A stretch of DNA of 64,000 bases. It comes from a virus. The notes under the pieces are model-generated. The model worked only from the letters and a program-made list of their open reading frames with translations. It searched no databases and had not been told where the DNA came from. The position numbers and the translations under genes were made by a program. Of the stretch, positions 6,851 to 16,799 are shown in pieces. The number at the start of each line of letters is the position of its first letter. Within the stretch, counting starts at the first letter, position 1. The stretch spans positions 1-64,000 of the IMG/VR virus record IMGVR_UViG_3300020179_000005. The stretch is one strand, 5' to 3'.

Positions 6851-7625
6851 CTAAATACTCCGGGTTGGGCAAGCCCCTGTTTTGGCGTGATCACAATAAC
6901 TACAGGATCTTGAGTTATCTGTTGGCCTGAAAGATGTATCGTCTATAATTTGCTTAATAGAATCAACAAGATTTATTTTTACATTTTCAATATCTTCCGG
7001 TGAAAAGGTATGCCTTTTCCTTCTTCCGGACCTTAAGTAATATAGTTCCGCGGTTATTTTTTTGTTGGGAAAAGCTAGTGAAACTGCTAGTGCATATATG
7101 CCTAGCTGTAGATTAGTCGAAACATCTTTTTGGGCGACTTCCCACTTACCGGTTTTATAGTCTATAATTAAAACTTCATCATCATATAAATCTATTCGAT
7201 CTATGTAACCTATAATATTATAGTTCCCTATAATGAAATTAAATTCATATTCTTTATCAAAAACTTCAAAAGTTGATCCTTCATTTTGATCATAAAACTC
7301 ATTCAATATAGTTTCGCCGGCTGATATTAAATCAGCTGATATTTTTTTATTGGGATCAAATTTAGATTTTTGAGTTTCGTACTCTGACTTTAGTTCATCG
7401 TATACTATTGGCTTGGTATCACTAACCAAGTTTTCTAAAACAGAGTGAACTATATTGCCGCAACACCGCGGCTTCTCCAAAAAGCCTTGGCTCTTTCTTT
7501 ATATATGTATAAAAATATTTTGAAGGACACTGTTTATAGGTGTCTATCCTTGAGTATGAAAAGTCCGTCAAAGACAACCTTTGAATTGGATCTATATCAT
7601 GTATATTTTTTATCTCTATGGGCAT
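6851..7625 (-). CDS. RecB/Cas4-like PD-(D/E)XK exonuclease with one CGG +1 recoding site
   Basis: 257 aa when joined. N-terminal YSRIDTYKQCPSKYFYTYI gives the first Fe-S Cys; after the site comes GNIVHSVLENLV (the family's G..vH..LE motif I), then GYIDRIDLYDDEVLIIDYKTGK (GxxDR..., DxK) and C-terminal C.YCDHAKTGAC. These are the hallmarks of RecB/AddB/Cas4 nucleases with a 4Fe-4S cluster. The Gly of motif I is exactly the residue created by the shift. Either half alone lacks a complete active site. Likely a DNA end-resecting nuclease for recombination. Confidence 0.85.
7458..7460 (-). other. CGG +1 recoding site in RecB-like nuclease
   Basis: Coding strand TTG CGG CAA. TTG-(C)-GGC-AAT joins FGEAAVL to GNIVHSVLE. 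A nearby out-of-frame CGG (GCG GTG, 7467-7470) causes no shift. Confidence 0.85.
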
Positions 7626-7634
7626 TAATGATTT

Positions 7635-7793
7635 TTAATTACCTTCTATTACATTTCCCTCGGAATCATACTCTATTCCATTTTCGTCAATAATATGACC
7701 ATTGTGGATATTTTTGTATTTGCCTTCTCCAATCGGAATCCAACCCGTATTTCCTATTTCCATATGATCTTCTTCAATATATGGCCACTTCAT
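7635..7793 (-). CDS. Small acidic protein, 52 aa
   Basis: Begins MKWPYIEEDHMEIGNTG and ends SEGNVIEGN. AGTAGG lies just upstream of the ATG and the gene fills the space between its neighbours exactly. Short beta-like repeats (IxxGxY.NIHNGHIIDENGI) are visible. No family recognised. Confidence 0.55.
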   Translation of the reverse strand: MKWPYIEEDHMEIGNTGWIPIGEGKYKNIHNGHIIDENGIEYDSEGNVIEGN

Positions 7794-7798
7794 GATAC

Positions 7799-8005
7799 CT
7801 ACTTTACTGAGATAACAATTTCGTTAGCTGTATCCATATTGTAATAGTAACTGAGAAGACAGTATAGATCATATAATTCATCCTCCGTAGCATAAAAGCC
7901 AACTACACCAGATTGAACAAAGAAACTACTACTTTCGTTGGGCTCTTCGTATTCGACAAGAGTTAAGTTATTATAAACTAATCTTCCTACTTCTTTTTCT
8001 TTCAT
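7799..8005 (-). CDS. Hypothetical protein, 68 aa
   Basis: Start at 8005 (MKEKEVGRLVYNNLT) is preferred because GAGGAG is 4-5 nt upstream; an ATG at 8017 lies inside the preceding gene. Acidic, with a YATEDELYDLYCLLSYYYN helix. Unknown function. Confidence 0.55.
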   Translation of the reverse strand: MKEKEVGRLVYNNLTLVEYEEPNESSSFFVQSGVVGFYATEDELYDLYCLLSYYYNMDTANEIVISVK

Positions 8006-8006
8006 A

Positions 8007-8375
8007 TTACTCCTCATCTATAATTGTTATCGGATTAAAGTTTGGATCATTAAGTTTTTCTCTCATATCTCTAACGTATGAATCCCAATCTCTTTCATCT
8101 TGGGTTTTCTTTTCATAACTAACTTTACCCTTGAAGGGATTTGATTTGAATCTAGTTATAATCACTTTGCCTTGTTGGGTACGCCATCTAAGAACGCCGT
8201 TTCTGCAGTCGCAAAAATCATCTGGATGTGGGTCAATCTTTCCGAGTGGATCGTATCTACCGCTACAGTTAGCGCATTTACTATACTTGCCCTTGTTGTC
8301 GCACCTATTGCATGATCTACAAAAACTCCAACATGGTTTTTCGGCGGGATTTTGATAAGTTCCGGGTAATGTCAT
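8007..8375 (-). CDS. Zinc-finger protein, 122 aa
   Basis: N-terminal Cys-rich part: CWSFCRSCNRCDNKGKYSKC, then NCSGRYD and DFCDCRNG, enough for two zinc sites in a rubredoxin- or DnaJ-like pattern. The C-terminus is charged. ATG overlaps the DnaE stop (ATGA). Lying between the polymerase and the RecB-like nuclease, it may be a DNA-metabolism accessory; not identified further. Confidence 0.6.
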   Translation of the reverse strand: MTLPGTYQNPAEKPCWSFCRSCNRCDNKGKYSKCANCSGRYDPLGKIDPHPDDFCDCRNGVLRWRTQQGKVIITRFKSNPFKGKVSYEKKTQDERDWDSYVRDMREKLNDPNFNPITIIDEE

Positions 8376-11300
8376 ATGGATGGTTCCAATTCTATGATTT
8401 GCTCTATCAATGGCACTATTTTGGTTGAGGACAGAAGATCAAACTTGTAAGTATATTTACGTCTATCATCTTGAACCTCAAGAAAGACTGGCCTATTTCC
8501 TTTATTCAAAGATATTATATCATAGATTTTATCTAAAGTCACCTGAGATATAAGGCTATTTAATTTAAATATTATTGGTTTTCCACCATGAAATATATTA
8601 GCGTTTATTTTTTCTGAAGAATTATAAAATATTTTTACTACTGCATTTTCTTCGTCGCTCTCTTTATTTAGGGTTCCATTAATTAAAAATATATCTCCAG
8701 TAGAAAAATAATTTTCTAATATACCTTTAGACGCTCTGGGAAAAACCAAGACCTCTACACTAGAACTTATGTCCTCTAGCTGAAGCTTGTACATTTTTTC
8801 GCCTTTTTTGGTTGTCATTTTTTTAACGGAATCTATTATTCCACCTATCTTTACTTGTGTGCCAGACTCTAGCTCGCTAAGATCTATTATTTCATTTGAA
8901 ATTTGATTACTCATAATTTCCCATATTCCCATAACCGGATGATTAGAAACATATATGCCTAACTCTTGTTTCTCTTTTTCCAGTATTTGCAGTTCTATTC
9001 TTCTTGTTATTTCGAGTGGAACGTCTTCTTCAATAAGTTCGTCGAGTGCACCAGCCGAAGACAGATGTTCTAGTGTAGACTTTTTCAATATAGATGGATC
9101 GCATCTTCTAAAAAAATCGTACATATTTACATATGGTTTTTTATTATTCCTACTTTTTACTATTGTTTCAGCAATTGTATTTCCTATTCCGTCTATAGCT
9201 GATAGGCCGAAAATGATTTTATTTTCTTCTATAACATCAAAATCTACACCAGACATATTGATAGATGGTGGCATGACTTCCAAGTCCAATCTTCTACAAT
9301 CCGTTAAGTAAAAAGATTGCTTGTCTTTATTGCCAACGACTGAAGACATCAAGGCGGCCATATATTCAGTTGTATAGTTTGTTTTTAAGTAAGCTGTTGT
9401 ATAAGATATCATGGCATAGCTTGCTGCGTGAGCCCTATTGAATCCATATCCACCGAAATACTCTATGTCAGAATATATTTTATTTGCTTTTTCAGGAAGC
9501 ATCCCAGAATTTTTTACGCAACCTTCAACAAACTTAGCCCTAAATAATGCAATCTTGTCCATGAGCTTTTTGCCTATGACCTTACGTAAATCATCTGCTT
9601 CTGCTGAACTAAATCCAGCTAGCTCTCTAGCTACTGCAAGAACATCTTCCTGATACAACATGATTCCCAAAGACTGACCTAAAACTTTCTCTAATTTTGG
9701 GTGATCGTAAAACACCTTAGATTTCCCATGCTTTCGATCTATGTATAGTTTGTCCATTCCAGATCCCATTGGACCAGGGCGATACAATGATATAAGGGCC
9801 ATGATGTCTTCAATGTTTTGGGGCTGCAGCTGCAACATTAACTGTCTCATTCCCGAGGACTCTAGTTGAAAAACTCCGGCACAATTGCCCTTGCAAAGTT
9901 CATTAAATGTTGCTTTATTATCTAATGGAATTTTGTCTATATCTATTTCTATAGCTCTATGTTTTTTAATCAAGTTTATACAAGAATCAATTACGCCAAG
10001 ATTTCTAAGGCCAAGGAAATCAATTTTAAGCAGACCACACTGTTCAACTCTTCCCATATCCCATTGAGTAACAATTGGATTATCTACGCCCTTTTGCATT
10101 ATCGGCAAGTAGTCAATCAGTGGCCCTTTTGATATTACGATTCCGGCGGCGTGAATTCCAGTTTGTCTCACCAAGCCCTCAAGGGTGAAAGCTGTGTCTA
10201 TAATATTTTTAGAATCTTTATCTGAGTTATATTCTTTTTTAAATTCTTCTGTGCTCATACAGTCTGATAGCGATTTTGATACTCCAAGAACTGGAGGTGG
10301 GACTAGTTTAGATACCTTGTCGCCAAAAGAAAAATCATAACCTAAGGCTCTCGCAGCGTCTCTAACGGATTGTTTTGCACCAGTTCTATTGAAGGTGCAT
10401 ATATGGGCTACCCTATCATTGCCATATTTATTTCTGGCATAGTCTATTACCCTATCCCTATGCCTATCGTCAAAGTCCAAGTCAATATCTGGCATTGACT
10501 TTCTTCCCTCAACAAGGAATCTCTCAAATAAGAGTCCAAATTTAACGGGATCCAAATTAGTAATGTCAAATGCATATGATAAAACGCTACCCGCAGCAGA
10601 TCCTCTACCCCACCCTACCCTAATCCCATTAGCTTTTGCCCATCTAACTAGATCTGATACGACCAAGAAATATTCCGGAAAACCCATTTCTTTTACAACT
10701 TTTATTTCATGATTGGCTCTATTTATAATATGTTCTGGAAGCTGCTGCCCGTATTTTACCTTAAGCCCATCCCAAGCTAATCTTTCAAAGTATTCATCTG
10801 AAGATTCTTTAGTTGGAATTGGAAATTTTGGAAAATGTATATCTCCAAATTTTAGATTTATATCAACCATATCACAAACTGACATAGTATTTTTTAGCCA
10901 ATCACTACTAAACAATAATTCCATTTCCTCATAAGACTTCAGATAAAAATTGTCGCCGGAAAAACAAAACCTATCTGGAGTATGGATTGTTGAGTTGGTT
11001 GCTACACAGAGCATGACATCGTGAGCCCTAGCGTCGTGTTGATGCACGTAGTGGCAGTCGTTGGTTGGAATCACTTTAGCCCCAATTGTTTTCGCTATCT
11101 CTATAAGCTTGTTGGAAATTTTTCTTTGTTCTGTTATTCCATGATTTTGTATTTCTATAAAATAGTTTTCTTTGCCAACTATGCTTTGCATTTTGTATGC
11201 GGCGTTTAACGCAAAATCATAATCATTTCTTAGCAGCGCTTGACAAACTTCGCTGTTTAGGCAGCCGGATAGAACAATTATCCCCTCAGAATATTCTGAA

Positions 11301-11705
11301 ATTAAATCGTGATCTAATCTAGGCTTTACGTAGTACCCCTGCAAGAAAGCCTTAGAGGACATTTTGATGATGTTGTGGTAGCCAATATTATTCTTTGCCA
11401 GTATAGTTATATGGTAGGGGCCTCTTTGTTCCCACTCGTTTTTAGATGGTCCAGATCTTTCTTCTTCATCTCTATCAAATCTTGTTTTTCTAGCCTGGTA
11501 AAACTCGCTTCCGAAGAATTGGCTTTACTCCAACAGCATTTGCTACGTCATAAAAATCCAACCACGAATGTATGTTGCCATGATCAGTTGTTGCTAGACC
11601 AGACATTCCAAGCGATTTTGCTCTATTTAAATACTCTTCCACATCTCCATGTCCGTCTAACATCGAGAAAACTGTGTGGTTATGAAGGTTTGTCCAGTTT
11701 TTCAA
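8372..11705 (-). CDS. dnaE: DNA polymerase III alpha subunit-like (DnaE) with one CGG +1 recoding site
   Basis: 1110 aa after joining. The PHP domain begins NLHNHTVFSMLDG (metal-binding His), has TTDHGNIHS, then KPIL-G-SEFYQARKTRFD across the site. It is followed by DnaE core motifs: GWGRGSAAGS, PDIDLDFDD (catalytic acidic residues), DFLGLRNL, YRPGPMG, and a C-terminal helix-hairpin-helix and OB region (GGIIDSVKKMTTKKGE). The conserved Gly in KP(I/V)xG is the one restored. Start is TTG at 11705, overlapping the upstream stop, with AGGGG 6 nt before. It is the phage replicative polymerase. Unshifted translation gives only 71 aa. Confidence 0.9.
11511..11513 (-). other. CGG +1 recoding site in DnaE
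   Basis: Coding strand CTT CGG AAG. CTT-(C)-GGA-AGC gives KPILGSEFYQAR; frame 0 ends at TAG seven codons later. Confidence 0.88.
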
Positions 11706-11914
11706 CTGATACCCCTATCCTTGTCTGAATTGTTCAAGGAACCATCTCTTGTCTCCCTATATGTAATAATGACTATTCCCCCACAGTATTTGCACGGTAC
11801 AGCTAGTCCCTGTTGGGCAAATGGATTTCTGTACATGTACCCCATCGGCTGATCTGATTTACACTCAGAGCATACCCCTATCACATCATCTGGATTTTTT
11901 ATATTATCAGCCAT
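11702..11914 (-). CDS. Zinc-ribbon protein, 70 aa
   Basis: Two CxxC pairs (VCSECKS and PCKYCGG) about 25 residues apart form a zinc ribbon. Wedged with overlaps between primase and polymerase genes, so possibly a replication accessory. No family named. Confidence 0.6.
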   Translation of the reverse strand: MADNIKNPDDVIGVCSECKSDQPMGYMYRNPFAQQGLAVPCKYCGGIVIITYRETRDGSLNNSDKDRGIS

Positions 11915-13107
11915 TTTGTTGTTCTTTCACATTTTTATATGCAAATCTTACTGGAGAAGGCATTGATTCTTCGCTGCCCTCCACGTACCTATCTCCTATT
12001 GTAATCCATTTTTTCTTTTTTTCTAAATTGCAATCTCCGCATCCGACTCCAGCTGAGTTTGCTCTCTCGCAAGTGTAGGGTCTGCCTCCAATTCCCAACT
12101 GTCTTCTTTTAATCCAATCATTTATATGGCTAGAAGATTTTTCGTAATTGAAGTCATCGCATAGGCTTAATATTTCATATAAAAACTGTATAGATTCTTC
12201 ACTGTATGTGAGTATTGAACATAGGAATAACCTAGTTTCATGGCTTAGCGTTTTGGTTCTCTTGGCTTCCTCAACGTGTCTTTTTACTGCGGGACAGTTT
12301 CTTAATAATTCTTTTTTGGTAAATCTTTTTTCAAACTCCGATAACTCTTTAAAAGACTTGGATCCAAACTTATTAAAATAATCAAGGAAGTCTTTAGATC
12401 TTTCTTTATCTATTTCCATATTATACGTAAAATTTAAATACCATTTTGCGGCTTTTGCGCTAAACAATTGTTCAGGAATCGTATTGTCTCTGATCTTTTC
12501 ACAGTATTTCTTAATGCTAGACATGTCCGAAAACAGTATATCTTTGTCTAAAAGATTCTTATATAAACCGGTATCTTGATGAATGGTTCCCGGATATCTC
12601 CACATTCTTCTCATGTCATAAACACTGAAATCTAAATTGTTCAATTTTAAATCGTCTTTTATTTTATTTGCTATGTATCTATATAGATTTGGAAGAACAT
12701 TTGACGGACTTATGCCCAGGCATATAGCCTCGCACTCAATATGGAAACCCTTTTTGCCAGTAAAATATACAATAAGAGCCTCGGCGGGTATGAATTCTTC
12801 CAAGTATGAATATAATTTTCTAGCTTCTACAAGAGATGTTTCTCCATCTTCAGAATCTATATCAAAATAAAGTGAGCCCAACCTAATTGATTTGTCTATA
12901 TCAACTGTGTCGTAATGCCATACTGAAGTATATATTCCGAATGTTTTGGTGCTGTTCTGCGTAGTTATTTACCTCTTTTATGTCGAGAAAGACAGGAAGA
13001 TTATCCTTTTTTTCTCTAATAACTTTATTCAAAGACTTTACATATTTTGCTACTTCAACGAATTTCCATCTATTGGTATATTTTGTTTCATCTGAATTTA
13101 GTTTCAT
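11907..13107 (-). CDS. AEP-type (PrimPol-like) DNA primase with one CGG +1 recoding site
   Basis: 399 aa when joined. After the site: GIYTSVWHYDTVDID, then LYFDIDSEDGE (catalytic D.D), TGKKGFHIECE (the xH. motif), and DFSVYDMRRMWRYPGTIH (third acidic and basic motif), the archaeo-eukaryotic primase pattern. The C-terminal YTCERANSAGVGCGDC is a probable zinc site. It would synthesise primers for DnaE. The ATG overlaps the stop of a small upstream gene. A start at the internal Met of MGSLYFDID has no RBS and would lose about 75 residues. Confidence 0.8.
12937..12939 (-). other. CGG +1 recoding site in primase
   Basis: Coding strand ATT CGG AAT. ATT-(C)-GGA-ATA joins AEQHQNI to GIYTSVWHYD; the joined frame is open to the catalytic domain. 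Confidence 0.8.
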
Positions 13108-13253
13108 AGTATTTTTGATTTGTTGTTCTCTTGCTTTACGTTACACACTATTATTTTTTTGTCGTCTTCAAAAAAACAATTATTATTTCTATAGTACACA
13201 GATTCTTTTATGTAGAATTCTATATTAGAAATTATCTTATGTCTTCTTTTCAA
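13104..13253 (-). CDS. Small basic protein, 49 aa, TTG start
   Basis: An open frame from TTG at 13253 (MKRRHKIISNIEFYI) to TGA at 13104-13106, which overlaps the primase ATG. It overlaps the end of the HD gene by 17 nt. No ATG and only a weak AGCAGAG upstream, so support comes from tight tiling and coding-like composition. Unknown function. Confidence 0.4.
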   Translation of the reverse strand: MKRRHKIISNIEFYIKESVYYRNNNCFFEDDKKIIVCNVKQENNKSKIL

Positions 13254-13938
13254 TCTCTGCTCTAGGTCCATTTACTCTCCATTGTGGATTTATTAGATCA
13301 CTGTCTTGTATAATTAAATGCATTTTAGATGCAACGTTGTCGGCTAGGTGTACTATGAAATCAAGATAGGTTATTGGATATGTTTCTGGAACCGGAGACC
13401 AAGGACCAAGATGGCATCTAATTAGTCTCAATATTGATTGTATTACCTCTTCTGAAAGATATAGTGTTGATGAGTCTATTTCTGAAGACATCTTTTTATC
13501 TTTAATTCTACATTTCTCAACAAAACCGCCGACGGCATAGGGATGCATCGGATCATATCTTACGCTTCCATTTTCTGAATCTTTTACTCCCTTGCATACG
13601 TCATGCAGGAGAGATGCCGCTAATACAACATCCTTTTCTTCTACACTCAAGGTGTAAGAATCAGAAAAAACTGCGGCTATTCTCACGACTCTTTTGGTGT
13701 GAAGGACGTTGCCACCAACGCCGTGCTCATCCTTGGGATGATATCTTCCGCTAAAACTAGAAGGTATATCCCAAAAGTTTTCTGCTTTTAAAAGAACTGA
13801 TCTTACAAAAGATTTAATAGAATCATCTGATATAAAATTTATTTCCTCTAGGAGAGGAGCTAGCTTCTCGTCTTCTGCTTTCAGCAAAGCATTTGATCTT
13901 TTGTCGACGAGAATATCATCTAGTATTGATTTAGTCAT
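13237..13938 (-). CDS. HD-domain phosphohydrolase
   Basis: About 233 aa. Motifs in order: GGNVLHTKRVVRIA (His), ASLLHDVCKG (HD), MHPYAVGGFVEKC, RLIRCHLGPWS (His) and LADNVAS (Asp): a full HD metal site as in dNTPases and nucleotidases. Start at ATG 13938 (MTKSILDDI) follows AGAAAG; ATGs at 13965 and 13956 overlap the upstream gene and lack an RBS. Probably nucleotide turnover during infection; substrate unknown. Confidence 0.75.
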   Translation of the reverse strand: MTKSILDDILVDKRSNALLKAEDEKLAPLLEEINFISDDSIKSFVRSVLLKAENFWDIPSSFSGRYHPKDEHGVGGNVLHTKRVVRIAAVFSDSYTLSVEEKDVVLAASLLHDVCKGVKDSENGSVRYDPMHPYAVGGFVEKCRIKDKKMSSEIDSSTLYLSEEVIQSILRLIRCHLGPWSPVPETYPITYLDFIVHLADNVASKMHLIIQDSDLINPQWRVNGPRAEIEKKT

Positions 13939-13940
13939 CT

Positions 13941-14714
13941 CTATTCTTTCTTCCATTTTGAACATGGATCATCAAAGGGGCACTTTTTACAGTATGATAT
14001 TAAGCCTCTTTTATTCATAAAAATTTCTGTTGCATCTATTTTATCACACCAATTATCGAAAACCATTATATCATCTTGGCTCAACAAATATTCTTGAAAG
14101 CCTATATTTTGACTCATCATATCTATGAATCCATATTTTGTTATATGAGACTTGTCCGGATGTCTTGATTCAAATCCCTTTTTCAAGCATGCAAAATCAG
14201 TTTTATAAATATCTTTTTTGCTATTTTTGTAATTAAAGAGTATTTTTATAACATAGAATGTCTTATCAAAATATACTATAACATCAAATGAATCTTTTAT
14301 GCTAATTCCTTTTCTGGTAGAAATGTAGTACTCTTCTGATATTGATATGGGAATAAAATCTATCTTAGAATAATGACTATAGAACAACAAGAGTGAGTTC
14401 GCGGCTTTTGTAGTTAAGCTAGACATGTTTCCGTAGACTGTTTCATGCTGCTCGGTAATAATGTCATAAGAATTCGTGTCTTTTGGAAACCACATCTTTT
14501 CCCACCTATTTAATATTGCTGCGTAGGAAGGCAAAGATCCAGATTGTTTTTTAAACATAAAAAAACATATAATATTTTTTATTGTTTTTTCAAATTTGTC
14601 TGAATTAATTTCGCGGGAATACATCTTTTCAGACATTTTTTGTATGTGCCTATAGTCAAAAAGTCTCTCGCATATTTGAAAATCTTTTATTGCCTCGACT
14701 GTTATGGTACTCAT
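13941..14714 (-). CDS. Cas4/RecB-like Fe-S protein, apparently degenerate nuclease
   Basis: 257 aa. It has the terminal Cys arrangement of 4Fe-4S RecB-type nucleases: ICERLFDYRH at the N-terminus and YCKKCPFDDPCSKW at the C-terminus. The core (SFDVIVYFDKTFYVIKIL) has the fold-like D...K strand pair, but the canonical (D/E)xK is not evident. It may be a structural or DNA-binding paralogue of the 6851-7625 nuclease. ATG overlaps the helicase stop. Confidence 0.55.
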   Translation of the reverse strand: MSTITVEAIKDFQICERLFDYRHIQKMSEKMYSREINSDKFEKTIKNIICFFMFKKQSGSLPSYAAILNRWEKMWFPKDTNSYDIITEQHETVYGNMSSLTTKAANSLLLFYSHYSKIDFIPISISEEYYISTRKGISIKDSFDVIVYFDKTFYVIKILFNYKNSKKDIYKTDFACLKKGFESRHPDKSHITKYGFIDMMSQNIGFQEYLLSQDDIMVFDNWCDKIDATEIFMNKRGLISYCKKCPFDDPCSKWKKE

Positions 14715-16177
14715 TAGTGAAAATCCTTATCATTTAACAGGTCATCTAATAGGGAGGATCCAGAGTAAGAATCACTAGTAACCGGCTCGTATTCTTCGTA
14801 TACCTTTTTACTATCAACGTATCTTACTAGCGGAGGATCATATAAAAATGCAGACCCCGTTATTCTATTTTTGGGAATTTGAAGCTGCATTATATTTTCG
14901 TCTTCTGTTTCATCGTCAGTAGCTAATCTTTTTTCCGTTAAGAAAATGGTGACCGCACATTTCTGTTGAATTGTTAAAGATCCACCAGTATCAGATTGTT
15001 GAACGACTTCTCTTTTTTCTTTCATTCTATTCGCGTTCTCTTGAGCGGTTATTATTAATACGCAATTCATATCTCTGGCCAATTTTTCTAGGCGAACCAT
15101 CATTTCTTCAAATTCTCCCCACCTAGGCTTGCCCTTACCGCCACCTCTGGTAAACATTGATTGTATTGTGTCAATTATTATAACATCTGGAAGGTCAACA
15201 TTATGACCCAATATATCCCTAAGCCAGAATTCTAAATCTTCAAAATAAGGGGTATCTGGATCGTGCCTAACCATTAATCTGTCACCCCAAAATAGAAGCT
15301 TTTCTTTAAATATATCTAAATATTTATTTTTTTCTTCGTCTGTCCATTTTGAATACTCTGCATAAACGTTCTTTCCTATTATTTGCGTCATTAATATTCT
15401 TTCCCAATGACCTATTGCTTCCTCAAAGTTAACGTATAAAACCCTATATCCATTATCGAGCCAATTATTTGCCAAACATTTGGCAAACGTGCTCTTGCCC
15501 TTGCCAGATGCGGCTATGATTGCATGTACGGCTCCCCTAAAAAATCCACCGCTATCCGTATACCCCATTGCTCTATTTAAAGACTTAAATTGTGTTGGCA
15601 AAAAGTTTGGTATGTCAAGAATTGAATTGACTCTTTTAATAATATCACTACCGCTAGTAACTTTTTCTAGTGGATCATACCTTATTTGATTTTCTAACTC
15701 TCTTATTTCAGATGTAAGAACCTGTATTCTTTCTAAGTCCGCCTCATCTTTTAATCCCTTTTGGGTCAATATTGATTGAAGTTCTTGTAAATAATTTATT
15801 TGTTTTCTTTTTTTAGCCTTATGCTTAACCAATTCGGTAATAGATTCGGGTTCAGATAATTCAAGAGAGTTAAGAATATCTAACATAACTGAAACCCCTG
15901 CGTTGCCGCCAAGAGCTTCATATATATCCGAATCTGTTTCAAGCCAAGATTTAAATGCTATCGGATCTATTATCTCAAGATTTGTTGCACTATAATAGCC
16001 AAGAATAGCTAAGTAAAATTCGTTAATTCCCTTTTCGTTATGTATTAAACCAACTATTTCTTGTGGTAGATTTTCCGCAAAGTACTTTATTGCACCATGC
16101 TTCTTTAAGCACAGAGCAAATATTTGATACTCTAATGGTATCTTATCTTTATTTGTTTCGTTTGTTTCTATTGACAT
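14714..16177 (-). CDS. dnaB: DnaB-like replicative helicase
   Basis: 487 aa from MSIETNETNKDK (ATG at 16177); an upstream in-frame ATG at 16240 would overlap the nuclease gene by 90 nt. N-terminal helical domain, then the RecA-like core: Walker A ASGKGKST near residue 224, YVNFEEAIGHWE, Walker B DVIIIDTIQSM, VLIITAQEN (H3-like) and a C-terminal NRITG segment. Unwinds DNA at the fork, working with the primase and DnaE downstream. Confidence 0.85.
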   Translation of the reverse strand: MSIETNETNKDKIPLEYQIFALCLKKHGAIKYFAENLPQEIVGLIHNEKGINEFYLAILGYYSATNLEIIDPIAFKSWLETDSDIYEALGGNAGVSVMLDILNSLELSEPESITELVKHKAKKRKQINYLQELQSILTQKGLKDEADLERIQVLTSEIRELENQIRYDPLEKVTSGSDIIKRVNSILDIPNFLPTQFKSLNRAMGYTDSGGFFRGAVHAIIAASGKGKSTFAKCLANNWLDNGYRVLYVNFEEAIGHWERILMTQIIGKNVYAEYSKWTDEEKNKYLDIFKEKLLFWGDRLMVRHDPDTPYFEDLEFWLRDILGHNVDLPDVIIIDTIQSMFTRGGGKGKPRWGEFEEMMVRLEKLARDMNCVLIITAQENANRMKEKREVVQQSDTGGSLTIQQKCAVTIFLTEKRLATDDETEDENIMQLQIPKNRITGSAFLYDPPLVRYVDSKKVYEEYEPVTSDSYSGSSLLDDLLNDKDFH

Positions 16178-16799
16178 TTCTTTTTTCTTTAAATAGCTGA
16201 TAGGATTTTTTTCTGTATTCAGAGTTCTTTTTTTTAGCAATTCTGTATGCTGTTGTGTCCACTACGCGTTTCTTTGATTTTTCTTTTGGTATATGAGGGC
16301 TATTTCTTATGGCTTGTATCATTCTTTCAAATACAGCCTCTTCGCTTAGCTTGTCGTTATACCTAAATACAATTAATGCAACACCGTTCTCTTTACACCA
16401 ATCTAATTTTTTAGAATCTCTTTGCAGAGCTTCTTCAAATTCATATTTTGATTCAAAAAATCTTTGAGTATAAAAAAAGTGCTGCCTACCATGATACTCT
16501 GCTGCAACTTTGTACTTCGGACAGTAAACATCTAATTTCATTTTATCGCCTATGTGAAATTCATTGACTATTTTTTCACCAGGCAATAATTTTTTCATAA
16601 TCAATGTAAGGGCTGTTTGACCCCTTGACATTTTTTTCCTGCTATCTTTTAGCCAGGATAGACCTATCCTATTTATTTCTTTATTTGTTTTTGAAATTGG
16701 CCAACCCAATTGCCTAGATATTTCTGATATAGAAAGCGAAGTATCAAACATCAAATCTGTTAGATATTCAATATCGTCAGTGTCCTTATCTTGAAGCAT
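16149..16799 (-). CDS. HTH plus Vsr/DUF559-like endonuclease
   Basis: 216 aa. Residues 1-60 carry a helix-turn-helix (SISEISRQLGWPISKTNKEI). The rest is a Vsr-fold nuclease: KLDVYCPKYKVAAEYHGRQHF (D...E.HG..H) and GVALIVFRYND. The arrangement resembles phage or mobile endonucleases and recombination enzymes. It overlaps genes on both sides and keeps the operon frame. Target unknown. Confidence 0.65.
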   Translation of the reverse strand: MLQDKDTDDIEYLTDLMFDTSLSISEISRQLGWPISKTNKEINRIGLSWLKDSRKKMSRGQTALTLIMKKLLPGEKIVNEFHIGDKMKLDVYCPKYKVAAEYHGRQHFFYTQRFFESKYEFEEALQRDSKKLDWCKENGVALIVFRYNDKLSEEAVFERMIQAIRNSPHIPKEKSKKRVVDTTAYRIAKKKNSEYRKKSYQLFKEKRNVNRNKRNK

